A DNA stretch of 64,000 nt, from assembly GCA_001464615.1 (NCBI GenBank), contig LNFI01000029.1, forward strand, positions 54,214-118,213, read 5' to 3'. This DNA is from Sphingomonadales bacterium Ga0077557 (GTDB lineage Bacteria; Pseudomonadota; Alphaproteobacteria; Sphingomonadales; Sphingomonadaceae). The notes beneath the pieces are model-generated. The model had not been told where the DNA came from. It saw only the letters and a list, made by a program, of their open reading frames with translations, and ran no database searches. Of the stretch, positions 15,488 through 26,616 are shown piece by piece (the stretch's first letter is position 1; each line of letters opens with the position of its first letter). Position numbers and translations under genes: made by a program.

Positions 15488-17712
15488 CTGACTTCCTGCT
15501 CGAACTCCGCTCCGAAGAAATCCCCGCGCGGATGCAAGCCAAGGCGCGCGAGGATTTGGCGAAGCTGTTTGTTGCAGCTTTGGCAGCGGCAGGCATTACT
15601 GAGGGTGAGTACGATACTTTCTCCACCCCCCGCCGCCTGACCCTCATCGCGCGCGATTTGCCGCTTGAAACCGCAGCGGTGTCGGAGGAGATCAAGGGCC
15701 CCAAAACCGCCGCACCGCCCCAGGCGCTAGACGGGTTCCTGCGCAAAACCGGCCTCACCCGCGATCAACTCGTCGAGCGCGACGGCGTGTTGTTCGCGGT
15801 GATCGACAAGCCGGGCCGCGCCACCGCCGATGTGCTGGCTGAAGCGATCCCCAACATCATCCGCGCCTTTCCCTGGCCCAAATCAATGCGCTGGGGCGAT
15901 GCGTCGGCATCGACTGAGAGCCTGAAATGGGTGCGCCCGTTACAGGGCATCGTCGCGCTGCTCGGTGGCGATGTCGTCCCCTGCGTGATCGCCGGTATCG
16001 CCGGCGGGCGCGAGACGATGGGGCACCGTTTCCATTCCTCGGGCCCGATCAGCATCGACAGCGCGGCGACCTATGCCGATCAGCTCCGCGACGCGCATGT
16101 CATCGTCGATCAGGCCGAACGCGCCCAGATCATCGCGCTCGGCGCGACAATGGCCGCGCGCAAGGCGGGGCTTGAGTTGATCAAGGACGAAGGGCTGCTC
16201 ATTGAAAATGCCGGCCTCACTGAATGGCCAGTGCCGCTGCTCGGCCGCTTCGACGACGCGTTTCTGAGCGTCCCGCCCGAGGTGATCCAGCTGACCGCGC
16301 GCGTGAACCAGAAATATTTCGTGTGCGCGGATGCGGATGGGAATTTGGCGAACGCCTTCATCTGCACCGCCAATATCGATGCGGCGGATGGCGGCGCGAA
16401 GATCGTCGACGGCAACCGCAAGGTGCTCGCCGCGCGGCTGAGCGATGCGAAATTCTTCTACGACACTGATTTGAAGGTGAAGCTGGCGGACCAGGCGACG
16501 AAGCTCGACCGGATTGTGTTTCATGAGAAATTGGGCACGGTGGCGGACAAGGTCGACCGCGTCGCGAAGCTGGCCCGGTGGCTGGTTGAGGAGGGCATCG
16601 TGACCGAAAAGCCCCTCCCCTTCAGGGGAGGGGTTGGGGTGGGGCCTGTCCCCACAAACCGCGATCTCGGTGAGACTGACACCCCCCACCCCAACCCCTC
16701 CCCTGAAGGGGTCGCCGAACGCGCCGCGCGCCTGTGCAAGGCCGATCTCGTCACCTTGATGGTCGGCGAATTCCCCGAACTACAGGGCGTGATGGGCGGC
16801 TATTACGCGGCAGCCCAAGGCGAAGACCCCCGCGTCGCCGCCGCGATCCGCGATCACTACAAGCCGGTCGGGCAGGGCGATGACGTACCCACCGACCCGG
16901 TAACGGTGGCGGTGAGTTTGGCGGATAAGCTGGATACTTTGGCAGCCTTTTTCCGCGAAGATTTGCGCCCAACAGGCTCCAAGGATCCCTTTGCTCTCCG
17001 GCGGGCAGGTCTAGCAATTCTCAGCCTCATTTTTGGCAACAAGGCTCGAGCTTCGGTTGTCGAAATGCTTTGGGCAGCATCGCCTAGTCGAGGCACTGCG
17101 GCAAAAATCACCACCAATTGGGCGCTCGATTTTCTGATCGACCGCCTCAAAGTCCAGCAGCGCGAGGCCGGGGTCCGTCACGACCTGATCGACGCGGTGT
17201 TCGCGCTCGGGGGCGAGGATGACCTCGTCCGCCTGCTCGCCCGCGTTCATGCGTTGCAGGCGTTTATCGGCACCGCAGACGGCGCGAACCTGCTCGCGGG
17301 GTATAAGCGCGCGGCGAATATTTTGAAGAAGGAGGGTTGGGCCACCAGTGCTCCGGCGCAGGCCGGAGCCCTGGGTTCGAGCGACGACGCCAGCAATGCA
17401 GGGCTCCGGCCTTCGCCGGAGCACGGTGCCGCTGCAGAAAATGCGCTGCCCTACACCCCCGAACCCGCCGAAGCCGCGCTTATCGCTGCGCTCGACGTGG
17501 CGGAACCCGCCGCCACGGCCGCCGTTGTCGCTGAGGATTTCGAAGGCGCCATGGCCGCGCTCGCCTCGCTGCGCGCGCCAATCGATGCTTTTTTTGAAAC
17601 CGTGATCGTTAATGACCCCGATCCCGCCAAACGCACCGCCCGGCTCGGCTTGTTGGCGCGCGTCCGGGGAGCAGTGCACGGTGTAGCTGATTTTTCGAAG
17701 ATAGAAGGTTGA
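15484..17712 (+). CDS. glyS: glycyl-tRNA synthetase beta subunit with two in-frame repeat insertions
   Basis: GlyS forms the tRNA-recognising half of the GlyRS heterotetramer. It starts with [21 protein letters not shown]. The family blocks MRWGD, HRFHSSGPI, VPPEVIQLTARVNQKYF, AARLSDAKFFYDTD, GEFPELQGVMGGYYA and DPFALRRAGLAIL are all present. The protein has 742 residues against about 690 usually. The excess is explained by two palindromic repeats translated in frame, at residues of about 375-410 and 622-648. Both keep the frame and the downstream motifs. The start is coupled to the DUF559 ORF by a GTGA overlap. Confidence 0.95.
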   Translation: MTDFLLELRSEEIPARMQAKAREDLAKLFVAALAAAGITEGEYDTFSTPRRLTLIARDLPLETAAVSEEIKGPKTAAPPQALDGFLRKTGLTRDQLVERDGVLFAVIDKPGRATADVLAEAIPNIIRAFPWPKSMRWGDASASTESLKWVRPLQGIVALLGGDVVPCVIAGIAGGRETMGHRFHSSGPISIDSAATYADQLRDAHVIVDQAERAQIIALGATMAARKAGLELIKDEGLLIENAGLTEWPVPLLGRFDDAFLSVPPEVIQLTARVNQKYFVCADADGNLANAFICTANIDAADGGAKIVDGNRKVLAARLSDAKFFYDTDLKVKLADQATKLDRIVFHEKLGTVADKVDRVAKLARWLVEEGIVTEKPLPFRGGVGVGPVPTNRDLGETDTPHPNPSPEGVAERAARLCKADLVTLMVGEFPELQGVMGGYYAAAQGEDPRVAAAIRDHYKPVGQGDDVPTDPVTVAVSLADKLDTLAAFFREDLRPTGSKDPFALRRAGLAILSLIFGNKARASVVEMLWAASPSRGTAAKITTNWALDFLIDRLKVQQREAGVRHDLIDAVFALGGEDDLVRLLARVHALQAFIGTADGANLLAGYKRAANILKKEGWATSAPAQAGALGSSDDASNAGLRPSPEHGAAAENALPYTPEPAEAALIAALDVAEPAATAAVVAEDFEGAMAALASLRAPIDAFFETVIVNDPDPAKRTARLGLLARVRGAVHGVADFSKIEG
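16609..16712. repeat. palindromic repeat translated within glyS (AAGCCCCTCCCC family)
   Basis: The insert begins AAGCCCCTCCCCTTCAGGGG, continues as GGGGTTGGGGTGGGGCCTGT, and after a short centre returns as CCACCCCAACCCCTCCCCTG. It matches the repeat in rnr (54013-54117) and the one between rplY and pth. It is translated as a Pro/Gly-rich stretch (EKPLPFRGGVGVGP, then PHPNPSPEG) between the conserved VEEGIV and AERAARLCKADLV blocks of GlyS. The right terminal arm is shortened (GGGG directly followed by TCGCC). Confidence 0.85.
17348..17424. repeat. second palindromic repeat translated within glyS (GTGCTCCGG family)
   Basis: A 77-base inverted repeat begins GTGCTCCGGCGCAGGCCGGA and ends CTCCGGCCTTCGCCGGAGCA plus C. 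Its terminal nine bases are perfectly complementary, and each arm is itself a hairpin. It is unrelated to the first glyS insert. It encodes an Ala/Ser/Gly-rich segment (SAPAQAGALGSSD) in the C-terminal anticodon-binding part of GlyS and keeps the frame. Confidence 0.8.
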
Positions 17713-17713
17713 T

Positions 17714-20380
<2,667 letters not shown>

Positions 20381-20418
20381 TCGGCAACCAGTCATTCAAT
20401 TGGGATGAGGATAGTTGA

Positions 20419-20994
20419 ATGAAAAGCTGGGCACGCCTGCTGATTGGCGGCGTAGCGGGTGTCTTGATCGGTGGGGCGGCGGCGATTGGCAGCGTCCGGG
20501 CCGGATCGCTTGGCGCGCAAAATGCAATCGGCCCCTGGATGACGGGCAGCGATTTCGGGACGGCATCGGCCAGCGGCTATACCCGCGCGGTGGTTGCGCT
20601 GCGCGGCTTGCTGGCGCTGCCGGCCACCGAAGCGCGCTATTACACCGCCGCAACCGACGATGCCGGTCGGACGCTTGATGGCGCTTGCCGCTATCGCATC
20701 ACTGGCGGCGCGCTGCCCGCGAAATGGTGGAGCCTGACCTTCTACGATCCGGCCGGTTATCTGGTGCCGAACGCCGCCAACATTTATTCGGTCGGCAGCG
20801 CGAGCCTGCCGCCCGCCGAGGCATCGCGCTGGACCATCATTGTTGCCCCTGGTCAGCAGCCGGGCCGCTGGTTGCCGACCGGCGGGGCAGGGGCGTTTCA
20901 ACTCACGCTGCGCGCCTATCTGCCCGCTGATGGCGGCAAGAGTGATTTCACGCGCAGCCAATTGCCGCAGATCGTTCGGGAGGCCTGCGCGTGA
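20419..20994 (+). CDS. DUF1214 domain protein
   Basis: A 191-residue protein with an N-terminal membrane/signal segment (LLIGGVAGVLIGGAAAIGS) and the DUF1214 signature: ARYYTAATDDAGRTLDGACR, LPAKWWSLTFYDPAGYLVPN and RWTIIVAPGQQP. DUF1214 proteins occur with DUF1254 proteins, as here, and their function is unknown. The downstream DUF1254 gene starts with a GTG overlapping its stop. Confidence 0.85.
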   Translation: MKSWARLLIGGVAGVLIGGAAAIGSVRAGSLGAQNAIGPWMTGSDFGTASASGYTRAVVALRGLLALPATEARYYTAATDDAGRTLDGACRYRITGGALPAKWWSLTFYDPAGYLVPNAANIYSVGSASLPPAEASRWTIIVAPGQQPGRWLPTGGAGAFQLTLRAYLPADGGKSDFTRSQLPQIVREACA

Positions 20995-21515
20995 TCCGGC
21001 ATTGGCTTGCGCCCCTCCTGCTGGGCATTTTTTGCGGTTTGCTGGCCTGGCATGCGACACTGGCCGTGGTCCCGCGCGCGTTGATGGCGCTTGCGGTGCG
21101 CCGGGTCGCGACGGCGGGGGGCATCAACAAGATGACGCACGCCCCGATCGTCACCGCCAAATCGCGCGCGATTGTGCGCCCCAGCCCCGATCTGCTCTAT
21201 TCTAGCTGCCCTTATGACATTGGTGTCGGCCCGGTGCTCATCGATGTGATGCCGGTCGCCGCCCCCTATTGGTCGCTATCGGTGTTCGATGATCTCACCA
21301 ATGTGGCGTTTGTCCGCAACAATAGCCAAACCGCCAATGCACCGGTGCATGTCGCGCTCGTTCGCGCAGGCCAGAAAGTCCCGGCGGGCTATCAAGCGGT
21401 GATGCCGCACGGCACGCGCGGGGTGGCGCTGATCCGTATCCTGATCGATCGCAATGCCCCCATCGACGCGATCGATGCAGCGCGCCGCCAATCGCGGTGC
21501 CGCGTTTCGAATTAG
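20991..21515 (+). CDS. DUF1254 domain protein
   Basis: A 174-residue protein with an N-terminal hydrophobic segment and DUF1254 features: RAIVRPSPDLLYSSCPYDI, APYWSLSVFDDLTNVAFVRN and AVMPHGTRGVALIRILIDR. It is a short, single-domain form. The GTG start overlaps the TGA of the DUF1214 gene (GTGA), so the pair is co-translated. Its last four bases overlap the convergent downstream gene. Function unknown. Confidence 0.85.
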   Translation: MIRHWLAPLLLGIFCGLLAWHATLAVVPRALMALAVRRVATAGGINKMTHAPIVTAKSRAIVRPSPDLLYSSCPYDIGVGPVLIDVMPVAAPYWSLSVFDDLTNVAFVRNNSQTANAPVHVALVRAGQKVPAGYQAVMPHGTRGVALIRILIDRNAPIDAIDAARRQSRCRVSN

Positions 21516-22477
21516 GCGTGTTCGGCTGTCGCCATCTCGGGTTCAGCGTCACCATCTTCGCCTGACCCGATTAACGCGGCCTGCAAGCGCCACTGATCAT
21601 TGGCGATTTGGCCGGGCTTCATCGCGAGGTGAATTTCGATCGATTTCTCATCCTCGGCGCTCAGCTTTTCGATGTCTTCGATTCTGCGGATCCCAAGCGA
21701 GGCAAGCCCGGCAGCAAGCACGGGGTCAATCCCCTTGATCCGGGTCAGCTCGGCGGTTTCGGCGTCGATCGCGACGGGCGCGTCATGCTCTTCCTCGGGC
21801 ACGGGATCAGCGGCCACCTGTTCGGCGACGTCATGCGCCGGGCTATCGGCGGGACCATCGACCAGAACCGCTGCAGGCGCCTCGGGTGCTGGCGCGCTTG
21901 TTACATCGTCTGCGTGGGTTGTCTCGACATGGGGCAGATTTTCATGGTCCCTTGCCATCGCGCTGGCCAACGGTGCGGCAATCGCTGCGGCGATGGGCAG
22001 CGCCATGGGGGCGGGCTCTTCCGCCGAGTCCATGGCAATCGGCTGCGGTGTTGGCGCAGCTTCGGGCTCGACCGTTGCGGTTGAGACCGGTGCCACTGGT
22101 TCGGGTTCAGCGGGATGATCGGGTGCAGGTTCGGCCGCCATCGGTGCCGTGTCGGCGATCCGCTCAGGCACAGGGGTTGGGGGCAGCACGGGCGTGCGGG
22201 CTTGCTCGGTCAATGTGGTGACATCGTTACGCAAGCGGACAATTTCTTGAGAAAGAACGTTTTTCTGCGTCTCGAGTTCAGCAATGCGCTGGGTTTTTTC
22301 GATATTCAGTCGATCGGTTTCGTCGCGATACTGCGCGTAAAATCGCCGCTCGTCATTGAAGCGCCGCCGCCATTTGCCTTCAAAGGTCGATGCGAAATAG
22401 CCCAGCGCCCAGGCCACCACGAGCAATGCGGCCAGGACAGCGATCTGGGCTGGCGAATTGGGCAATTGGGGCAGCAT
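21512..22477 (-). CDS. membrane-anchored coiled-coil protein with C-terminal helix-hairpin-helix domain
   Basis: A 321-residue protein. It has one N-terminal membrane segment (IAVLAALLVVAWALGYFAS), a coiled-coil-like stretch (about residues 40-90, EKTQRIAELETQKNVLSQEI), a long Pro/Ala/Glu-rich linker and a C-terminal domain of about 60 residues (LTRIKGIDPVLAAGLASLGI, then RIEDIEKLS). The C-terminal domain resembles the COG3743 helix-hairpin-helix module. It follows the tad locus on the same strand (76-base gap) but need not be part of the pilus machinery. Function unknown. Confidence 0.7.
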   Translation of the reverse strand: MLPQLPNSPAQIAVLAALLVVAWALGYFASTFEGKWRRRFNDERRFYAQYRDETDRLNIEKTQRIAELETQKNVLSQEIVRLRNDVTTLTEQARTPVLPPTPVPERIADTAPMAAEPAPDHPAEPEPVAPVSTATVEPEAAPTPQPIAMDSAEEPAPMALPIAAAIAAPLASAMARDHENLPHVETTHADDVTSAPAPEAPAAVLVDGPADSPAHDVAEQVAADPVPEEEHDAPVAIDAETAELTRIKGIDPVLAAGLASLGIRRIEDIEKLSAEDEKSIEIHLAMKPGQIANDQWRLQAALIGSGEDGDAEPEMATAEHA

Positions 22478-22553
22478 GGCTTGGCCTCACGACATGGATT
22501 GTCGTTACCCAGTTTGCCCTTTCACTTCTCCGCAAGCAAGCGCTCAGCGCCGA

Positions 22554-23561
22554 TCAGATGCCGCCCGAAAAGGCATCCGAGATCGAACACGCCGCTGGCC
22601 CCAGAATGACGACGAAAAGCGTCGGCAGAATGAAGAGAATGAGCGGAATCGTCATGATCGCGGGCAGCCGCGCCGCTTTCTCCTCGGCACGCATCATCCG
22701 TTCATTCCGAAATTCCGCCGACAACACGCGCAGCGCAGAAGCGAGCGGTGTGCCGTATTTCTCGGTCTGCACCATGGTCGTCACCACTCCCTTCAGCGCA
22801 TCGAGCTTGACCCGCAAAGCGAGGTTTTCAAAGGCCTGCCGACGTTCCGACAGAAAGCCCAGTTCGATTGCTGTTAGCGTGAACTCATCGCCCAGCTCAG
22901 GATAAGCGCGGCCAAGTTCGCGCGCCACGCGGTTGAACGCGGCATCCACCGTCAGACCGGCTTCAGCGCAAATCACCAGCAAATCGAGCGCATCGGGCAA
23001 TCCCTTGCGGATCGCATCCGATCGTTTGGTGATCTTGTTGTTCAGATAGAGGTCGGGTGCCTTGTAGGAGAGGATAAAGCTGCCCGCGACGAGGCCATAG
23101 GCCTTGAGCGGCGACCAATCGGCAAACATCTCTGTCCCATAGACCAAATAGAGCATCGTCCCGCCCAATATGACGGGCATCACCATGCGCGCGAAAATGA
23201 CCGCGACGGCATATTCTTTTGATCGGATACCGGCCTGCATCAGCTTGATCTGGGCGGCCTTCACCTGGCTGTCTTGCAGCACCTGCAGCGACTGAAGAAA
23301 ATTGCGCATGCGATCGGTCGTGCGGTTCTGCCGAACCAGCTTGGCCCGGCGTTTCGCGGTCGAAGCGGTAATGCCCGCTTTCAACTGCTCACGGCGATCG
23401 TTGAGCGCCTTGACCCGCTTCGTCATCGGATCGTTGACCGTCATCACCGCATAGATCGCGACGAGCACCATGAAGGCGCAGACGCCAGCGAGCAGCGTCG
23501 CGACGCTGGTCACATCGACCCCGAGGATCGTCGGTCCGGCAGAGGCACCCTGGAATTGCAC
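22554..23561 (-). CDS. tadC: Flp pilus assembly inner-membrane protein TadC
   Basis: A type II secretion F-domain protein of 335 residues that, with TadB, forms the inner-membrane platform of the Flp pilus. The T2SSF core is visible (PDALDLLVICAEAGLTVDAA, RELGRAYPELGDEFTLTAIE). The membrane segments include the N-terminal LLAGVCAFMVLVAIYAVMT and the C-terminal IPLILFILPTLFVVILGPA. It follows tadB with 18 bases between and is the last pilus gene of this cluster. Confidence 0.93.
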   Translation of the reverse strand: MQFQGASAGPTILGVDVTSVATLLAGVCAFMVLVAIYAVMTVNDPMTKRVKALNDRREQLKAGITASTAKRRAKLVRQNRTTDRMRNFLQSLQVLQDSQVKAAQIKLMQAGIRSKEYAVAVIFARMVMPVILGGTMLYLVYGTEMFADWSPLKAYGLVAGSFILSYKAPDLYLNNKITKRSDAIRKGLPDALDLLVICAEAGLTVDAAFNRVARELGRAYPELGDEFTLTAIELGFLSERRQAFENLALRVKLDALKGVVTTMVQTEKYGTPLASALRVLSAEFRNERMMRAEEKAARLPAIMTIPLILFILPTLFVVILGPAACSISDAFSGGI

Positions 23562-23579
23562 GCGCAGTTTTTCCCGTCG

Positions 23580-24554
23580 CTAGATTTCGAAATTGACCAT
23601 TTTGGCCATGATGAACGCCCCGATCCCCATCCACAGCAGCCCACCGCCGCCAGCGACCATCAGCCGCGGGTCGACGAAAAAATTCTGCATATAGCTGCTG
23701 TTGATCATCCAGATCATGCTGAACACGATGAACGGCAGCGACCCGACGATATAGGCCGATGCCTTGGATTCGGACGACATCGCCTTGATCTTCAGCTTCA
23801 TCTGTCCGCGCATGCGCAGCACGGTCGCCAGATTGGCAAGCGTTTCGGCAAGATTGCCACCCGTCTCGCGCTGGATCGCGATCGTGATCACAAAGAATTG
23901 AAATTCCGGCGTGCCCAGCCTGTCAGCGGTTTCCTGCAGCGCCACGTCCATGGTCCTGCCGATCTTCATCTTGTCCGTGATCGACCGGAATTCCACGCCT
24001 ACGGGGCCATCCACTTCGGCGCCGACAACAGCCATGGTCTCGCCGATGGGCAGCCCGGATCGCAAGCCACGCACCAGCAGCTCGATCGCATCGGGGAATT
24101 TGGCGGTAAACTTGGCGATGCGCCGCTTGATGAAAAAGCCCACCACCATATGGGGCAAGCCCGCGCCGATGATGATGCCCACCAGCAAGGCCAACAGGAC
24201 CGGCACGCCGCGAAGCGCCAGCAATGCTGTAACGACGACGATGATGCTCATCGTCGCCGTGCCATATTGGCCGACGGTCCAGGTCTTGCCCGTCATCATC
24301 AACCGCTTCTTGAGCAGCGCCGGATTGGGCAGGAAGCGCATTGCCGCTGCATCCATCCGGGTTGAACGATGCTGGGTAATCCGGCGCAAATGCGCCTCTG
24401 CTACCGCGCCGCTTGCGCCATTATGGCGATTGGTAAGGGTGCGTAGCCGCCGCACTTTGGCGCGCTCTGGTGATGGCCCGGCAAATGCAAACGCGATCAA
24501 CCCCAGCACGACCAGCGCGCCGAAGCACAGCAGCATGAAGGGGAGCAAATTCAT
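23580..24554 (-). CDS. tadB: Flp pilus assembly inner-membrane protein TadB
   Basis: A 324-residue T2SSF-domain protein with an N-terminal membrane segment (LLCFGALVVLGLIAFAFAG), the F-domain (FPDAIELLVRGLRSGLPIGE, RETGGNLAETLANLATVLR) and C-terminal membrane helices. It pairs with TadC. In most alphaproteobacterial tad loci the ATPase gene cpaF/tadA lies directly upstream; here only 42 bases separate it from cpaE, so that gene is missing. Confidence 0.93.
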   Translation of the reverse strand: MNLLPFMLLCFGALVVLGLIAFAFAGPSPERAKVRRLRTLTNRHNGASGAVAEAHLRRITQHRSTRMDAAAMRFLPNPALLKKRLMMTGKTWTVGQYGTATMSIIVVVTALLALRGVPVLLALLVGIIIGAGLPHMVVGFFIKRRIAKFTAKFPDAIELLVRGLRSGLPIGETMAVVGAEVDGPVGVEFRSITDKMKIGRTMDVALQETADRLGTPEFQFFVITIAIQRETGGNLAETLANLATVLRMRGQMKLKIKAMSSESKASAYIVGSLPFIVFSMIWMINSSYMQNFFVDPRLMVAGGGGLLWMGIGAFIMAKMVNFEI

Positions 24555-24596
24555 TCAACGCGCCTTTTTATTCACCGTTTGCCCACGGGCAATCAT

Positions 24597-25904
24597 TCAT
24601 GATTTCGTCTTTGCCGCCCGTTTCGTGATCAGCCCGCGCAGCGTGCCAAATTTGCCCATCAGCGAGCTTTGACCAGATCCGGATTTAGCCGCCTTGCCAG
24701 GCTTGCCGCTATTCTGGTCATGGGACCCATCGGCGACGACCAGCAATTTGGTCGCCAGTTCATGCAGTGGCGCGATTGCCTTTGATCCCTTGCCGGTTTC
24801 AGCAATGGCCTTGCCCAGCTTGGCTGCCTGCGCCGCCGTTTTCTGGTCAAAGCCGATCGCGAAATCGATCTTGCGTTCAATCGAGCCTTCAAAATCCTTG
24901 CGGGAAATCTCGAGCTGACCACCAACATGGACCTTGTTGGCGACAACGAAGACATGCGTTTGCGGGGCATTGGATTTCAGCCACGACAGGATGCGGATCG
25001 AATCGCGCGCCGCCGCCAGCGTTAATTCAGTGACGACGACCGCCAACTGCACATCGCTGATCAAATGCGGATGGTTGACGAGCATGGCGCGCGGCAAATC
25101 CGTGATCGTGCATTCAAACGCTGCACGCATTTCTTCCTGCAGCTGATAAAAGGCCGATCCATCGCTGATCACCGGCGAATTGATCGGGGCCTCGGCGGAC
25201 AGGATCGACAGCCTTTCGCTCGATTTCACCATCGCGCGTTCGATAAATAGGCCATCAATGCGGCTCGGATTTTCAATCGCATCGGTAAGGCCGCGACCGG
25301 GTTCCAGATCTAGCGCCAGGGCGCCGGTGCCGAAATGAACGTCCAGGTCGAGCAAAGCCGTTGTCCGGCCCATTTTTTCGCTGATCAACCAGGCAAGCGA
25401 GGTCGCGACCGAGGACGCGCCGACGCCGCCGCGCGTGCCGATCACTGCTGCCGAACAATGCGGCCGTTCAGCCGACATATCGACAACCTTTGGCGCGTTG
25501 AGCAGCGCCTGCGCGGTTGCAAAGGCATCGCGCAGCATATCTGGATTGAACGGCTTGAGCAGGTAATCCTGAATGCCGCTTGCGACGAGATCGCGATAGA
25601 GGCGGACATCGTTGACCTGCCCGGCGGCGATAACCACCGTGCCGGGTTCGCAAACTTCCGCCAGTGCGTTGATATCGTTCAGCGGATCGCCGCTTTCCGA
25701 TAGATCGACGAACAGGATATGGGGGCTGGCCGACACCGACAGGGTCTGGACGGCATTGCGCAAGCCACCTTTATTGACCTTTTCGGGTGCCCAGCCGAGT
25801 TCCACGGCGATCGGTCGCAGCGATTCAGCCGTTGTCTCATCGCAAACAAAGGCAACAAAGGGTTCACGCGTGCCAAGGCGGCCCGGATTGAAGGGGGCGT
25901 TCAT
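24597..25904 (-). CDS. cpaE: pilus assembly protein CpaE/TadZ (MinD-like ATPase with receiver-like domain)
   Basis: A 435-residue protein that localises the Flp pilus machine at the pole. It has an N-terminal receiver-like domain (residues of about 15-135: HILFVDLSES, GIQDYLLKPFNP) and a MinD/ParA-type domain with the deviant P-loop GTRGGVGASS, lacking the usual Lys, as in many TadZ proteins, followed by LLDLDVHFGTGALALDLEP. The C-terminus is Lys/Ser/Gly-rich. Its ATG overlaps the cpaD stop by one base. Confidence 0.92.
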   Translation of the reverse strand: MNAPFNPGRLGTREPFVAFVCDETTAESLRPIAVELGWAPEKVNKGGLRNAVQTLSVSASPHILFVDLSESGDPLNDINALAEVCEPGTVVIAAGQVNDVRLYRDLVASGIQDYLLKPFNPDMLRDAFATAQALLNAPKVVDMSAERPHCSAAVIGTRGGVGASSVATSLAWLISEKMGRTTALLDLDVHFGTGALALDLEPGRGLTDAIENPSRIDGLFIERAMVKSSERLSILSAEAPINSPVISDGSAFYQLQEEMRAAFECTITDLPRAMLVNHPHLISDVQLAVVVTELTLAAARDSIRILSWLKSNAPQTHVFVVANKVHVGGQLEISRKDFEGSIERKIDFAIGFDQKTAAQAAKLGKAIAETGKGSKAIAPLHELATKLLVVADGSHDQNSGKPGKAAKSGSGQSSLMGKFGTLRGLITKRAAKTKS

Positions 25905-26590
25905 CAGCCTTCACCCCCGCCGCTCGACGATGCGCCGCCGCTGCCACCCGCGCTGGCGCCGCCAGCAGCGCCGCTGGTTGTACTGGTACCGCCCGATCCG
26001 GTGCCGGACCGGAGCGCCCTGATCGCGCGCGACCCGGTCGCGGGATCAGAGGTCGCGCCACCAGGCTGACCACGGACGAGGTCTTCTGGTTGGGCGACCA
26101 TCGACGCCAGATTGGAATTGATCGCACAGCCATGGTTTGAGGAGGTATGGGCGTTGAAGTTGAACGTCCCCGCATCGTGATTGTCCGGGCAACTCGGCAC
26201 AGATGCCGTTGTCCGGGTGAGGATGATGCGGATCGCGCCAGGGCCGGGCGGCGTCGCTGAAATCGGCACCGCATCGGCCAGGAACAGGCCGTAACGCCCG
26301 ATCACTGCGGCAATATCGGCGCGTGCCATGCTGTTGATTCCGGCCGGATCATCAAGCGCGATCTTGTCGCCATAGCCAAGCCGCAGCGTGCCCAGCCAGC
26401 CCGATAGCCGCTGGAGTTCGCCAGCGGATGGGCGGCCATAATCGGTCGTCATATCAAAAACATAATCGGTGCGGGTGACAACCGGCTGGTGAACCGATTC
26501 CAGGCCGCGATTGTCCTGCATCGACCCAGCGCATCCGGCCATTAACAGGGCCGGAGCAGCCAGCACGATAATCGAGAGACGGTGGAACAT
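25904..26590 (-). CDS. cpaD: Flp pilus lipoprotein CpaD
   Basis: A 228-residue outer-membrane lipoprotein associated with the CpaC secretin. The signal ends in the lipobox MAGC. The CpaD core includes GYGDKIALDDPAG, ADIAAVIGRYGLFL, CPDNHDAGTFNFNAHTSSNH and GCAINSNLASMVAQPEDLVR. The C-terminus is unusually rich in Gly, Ser and Thr (SAAGGASAGGSGG-like). The start at 26590 fits the lipoprotein signal; the frame is open to 26620, touching cpaC. Confidence 0.92.
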   Translation of the reverse strand: MFHRLSIIVLAAPALLMAGCAGSMQDNRGLESVHQPVVTRTDYVFDMTTDYGRPSAGELQRLSGWLGTLRLGYGDKIALDDPAGINSMARADIAAVIGRYGLFLADAVPISATPPGPGAIRIILTRTTASVPSCPDNHDAGTFNFNAHTSSNHGCAINSNLASMVAQPEDLVRGQPGGATSDPATGSRAIRALRSGTGSGGTSTTSGAAGGASAGGSGGASSSGGGEG

Positions 26591-26616
26591 GATCTTCTCC
26601 CTGCGGCGATACGCGG

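Noticed and set aside
17375..17395. tRNA-like GGGTTCGAGCG stretch
   Set aside because: It lies in the centre of a palindromic repeat in glyS; no cloverleaf can be drawn around it.
16609..17424. Possible frameshift or assembly error in glyS
   Set aside because: Frame and conserved motifs continue on both sides of each insert, and the inserts are recognisable repeats found elsewhere in the window.
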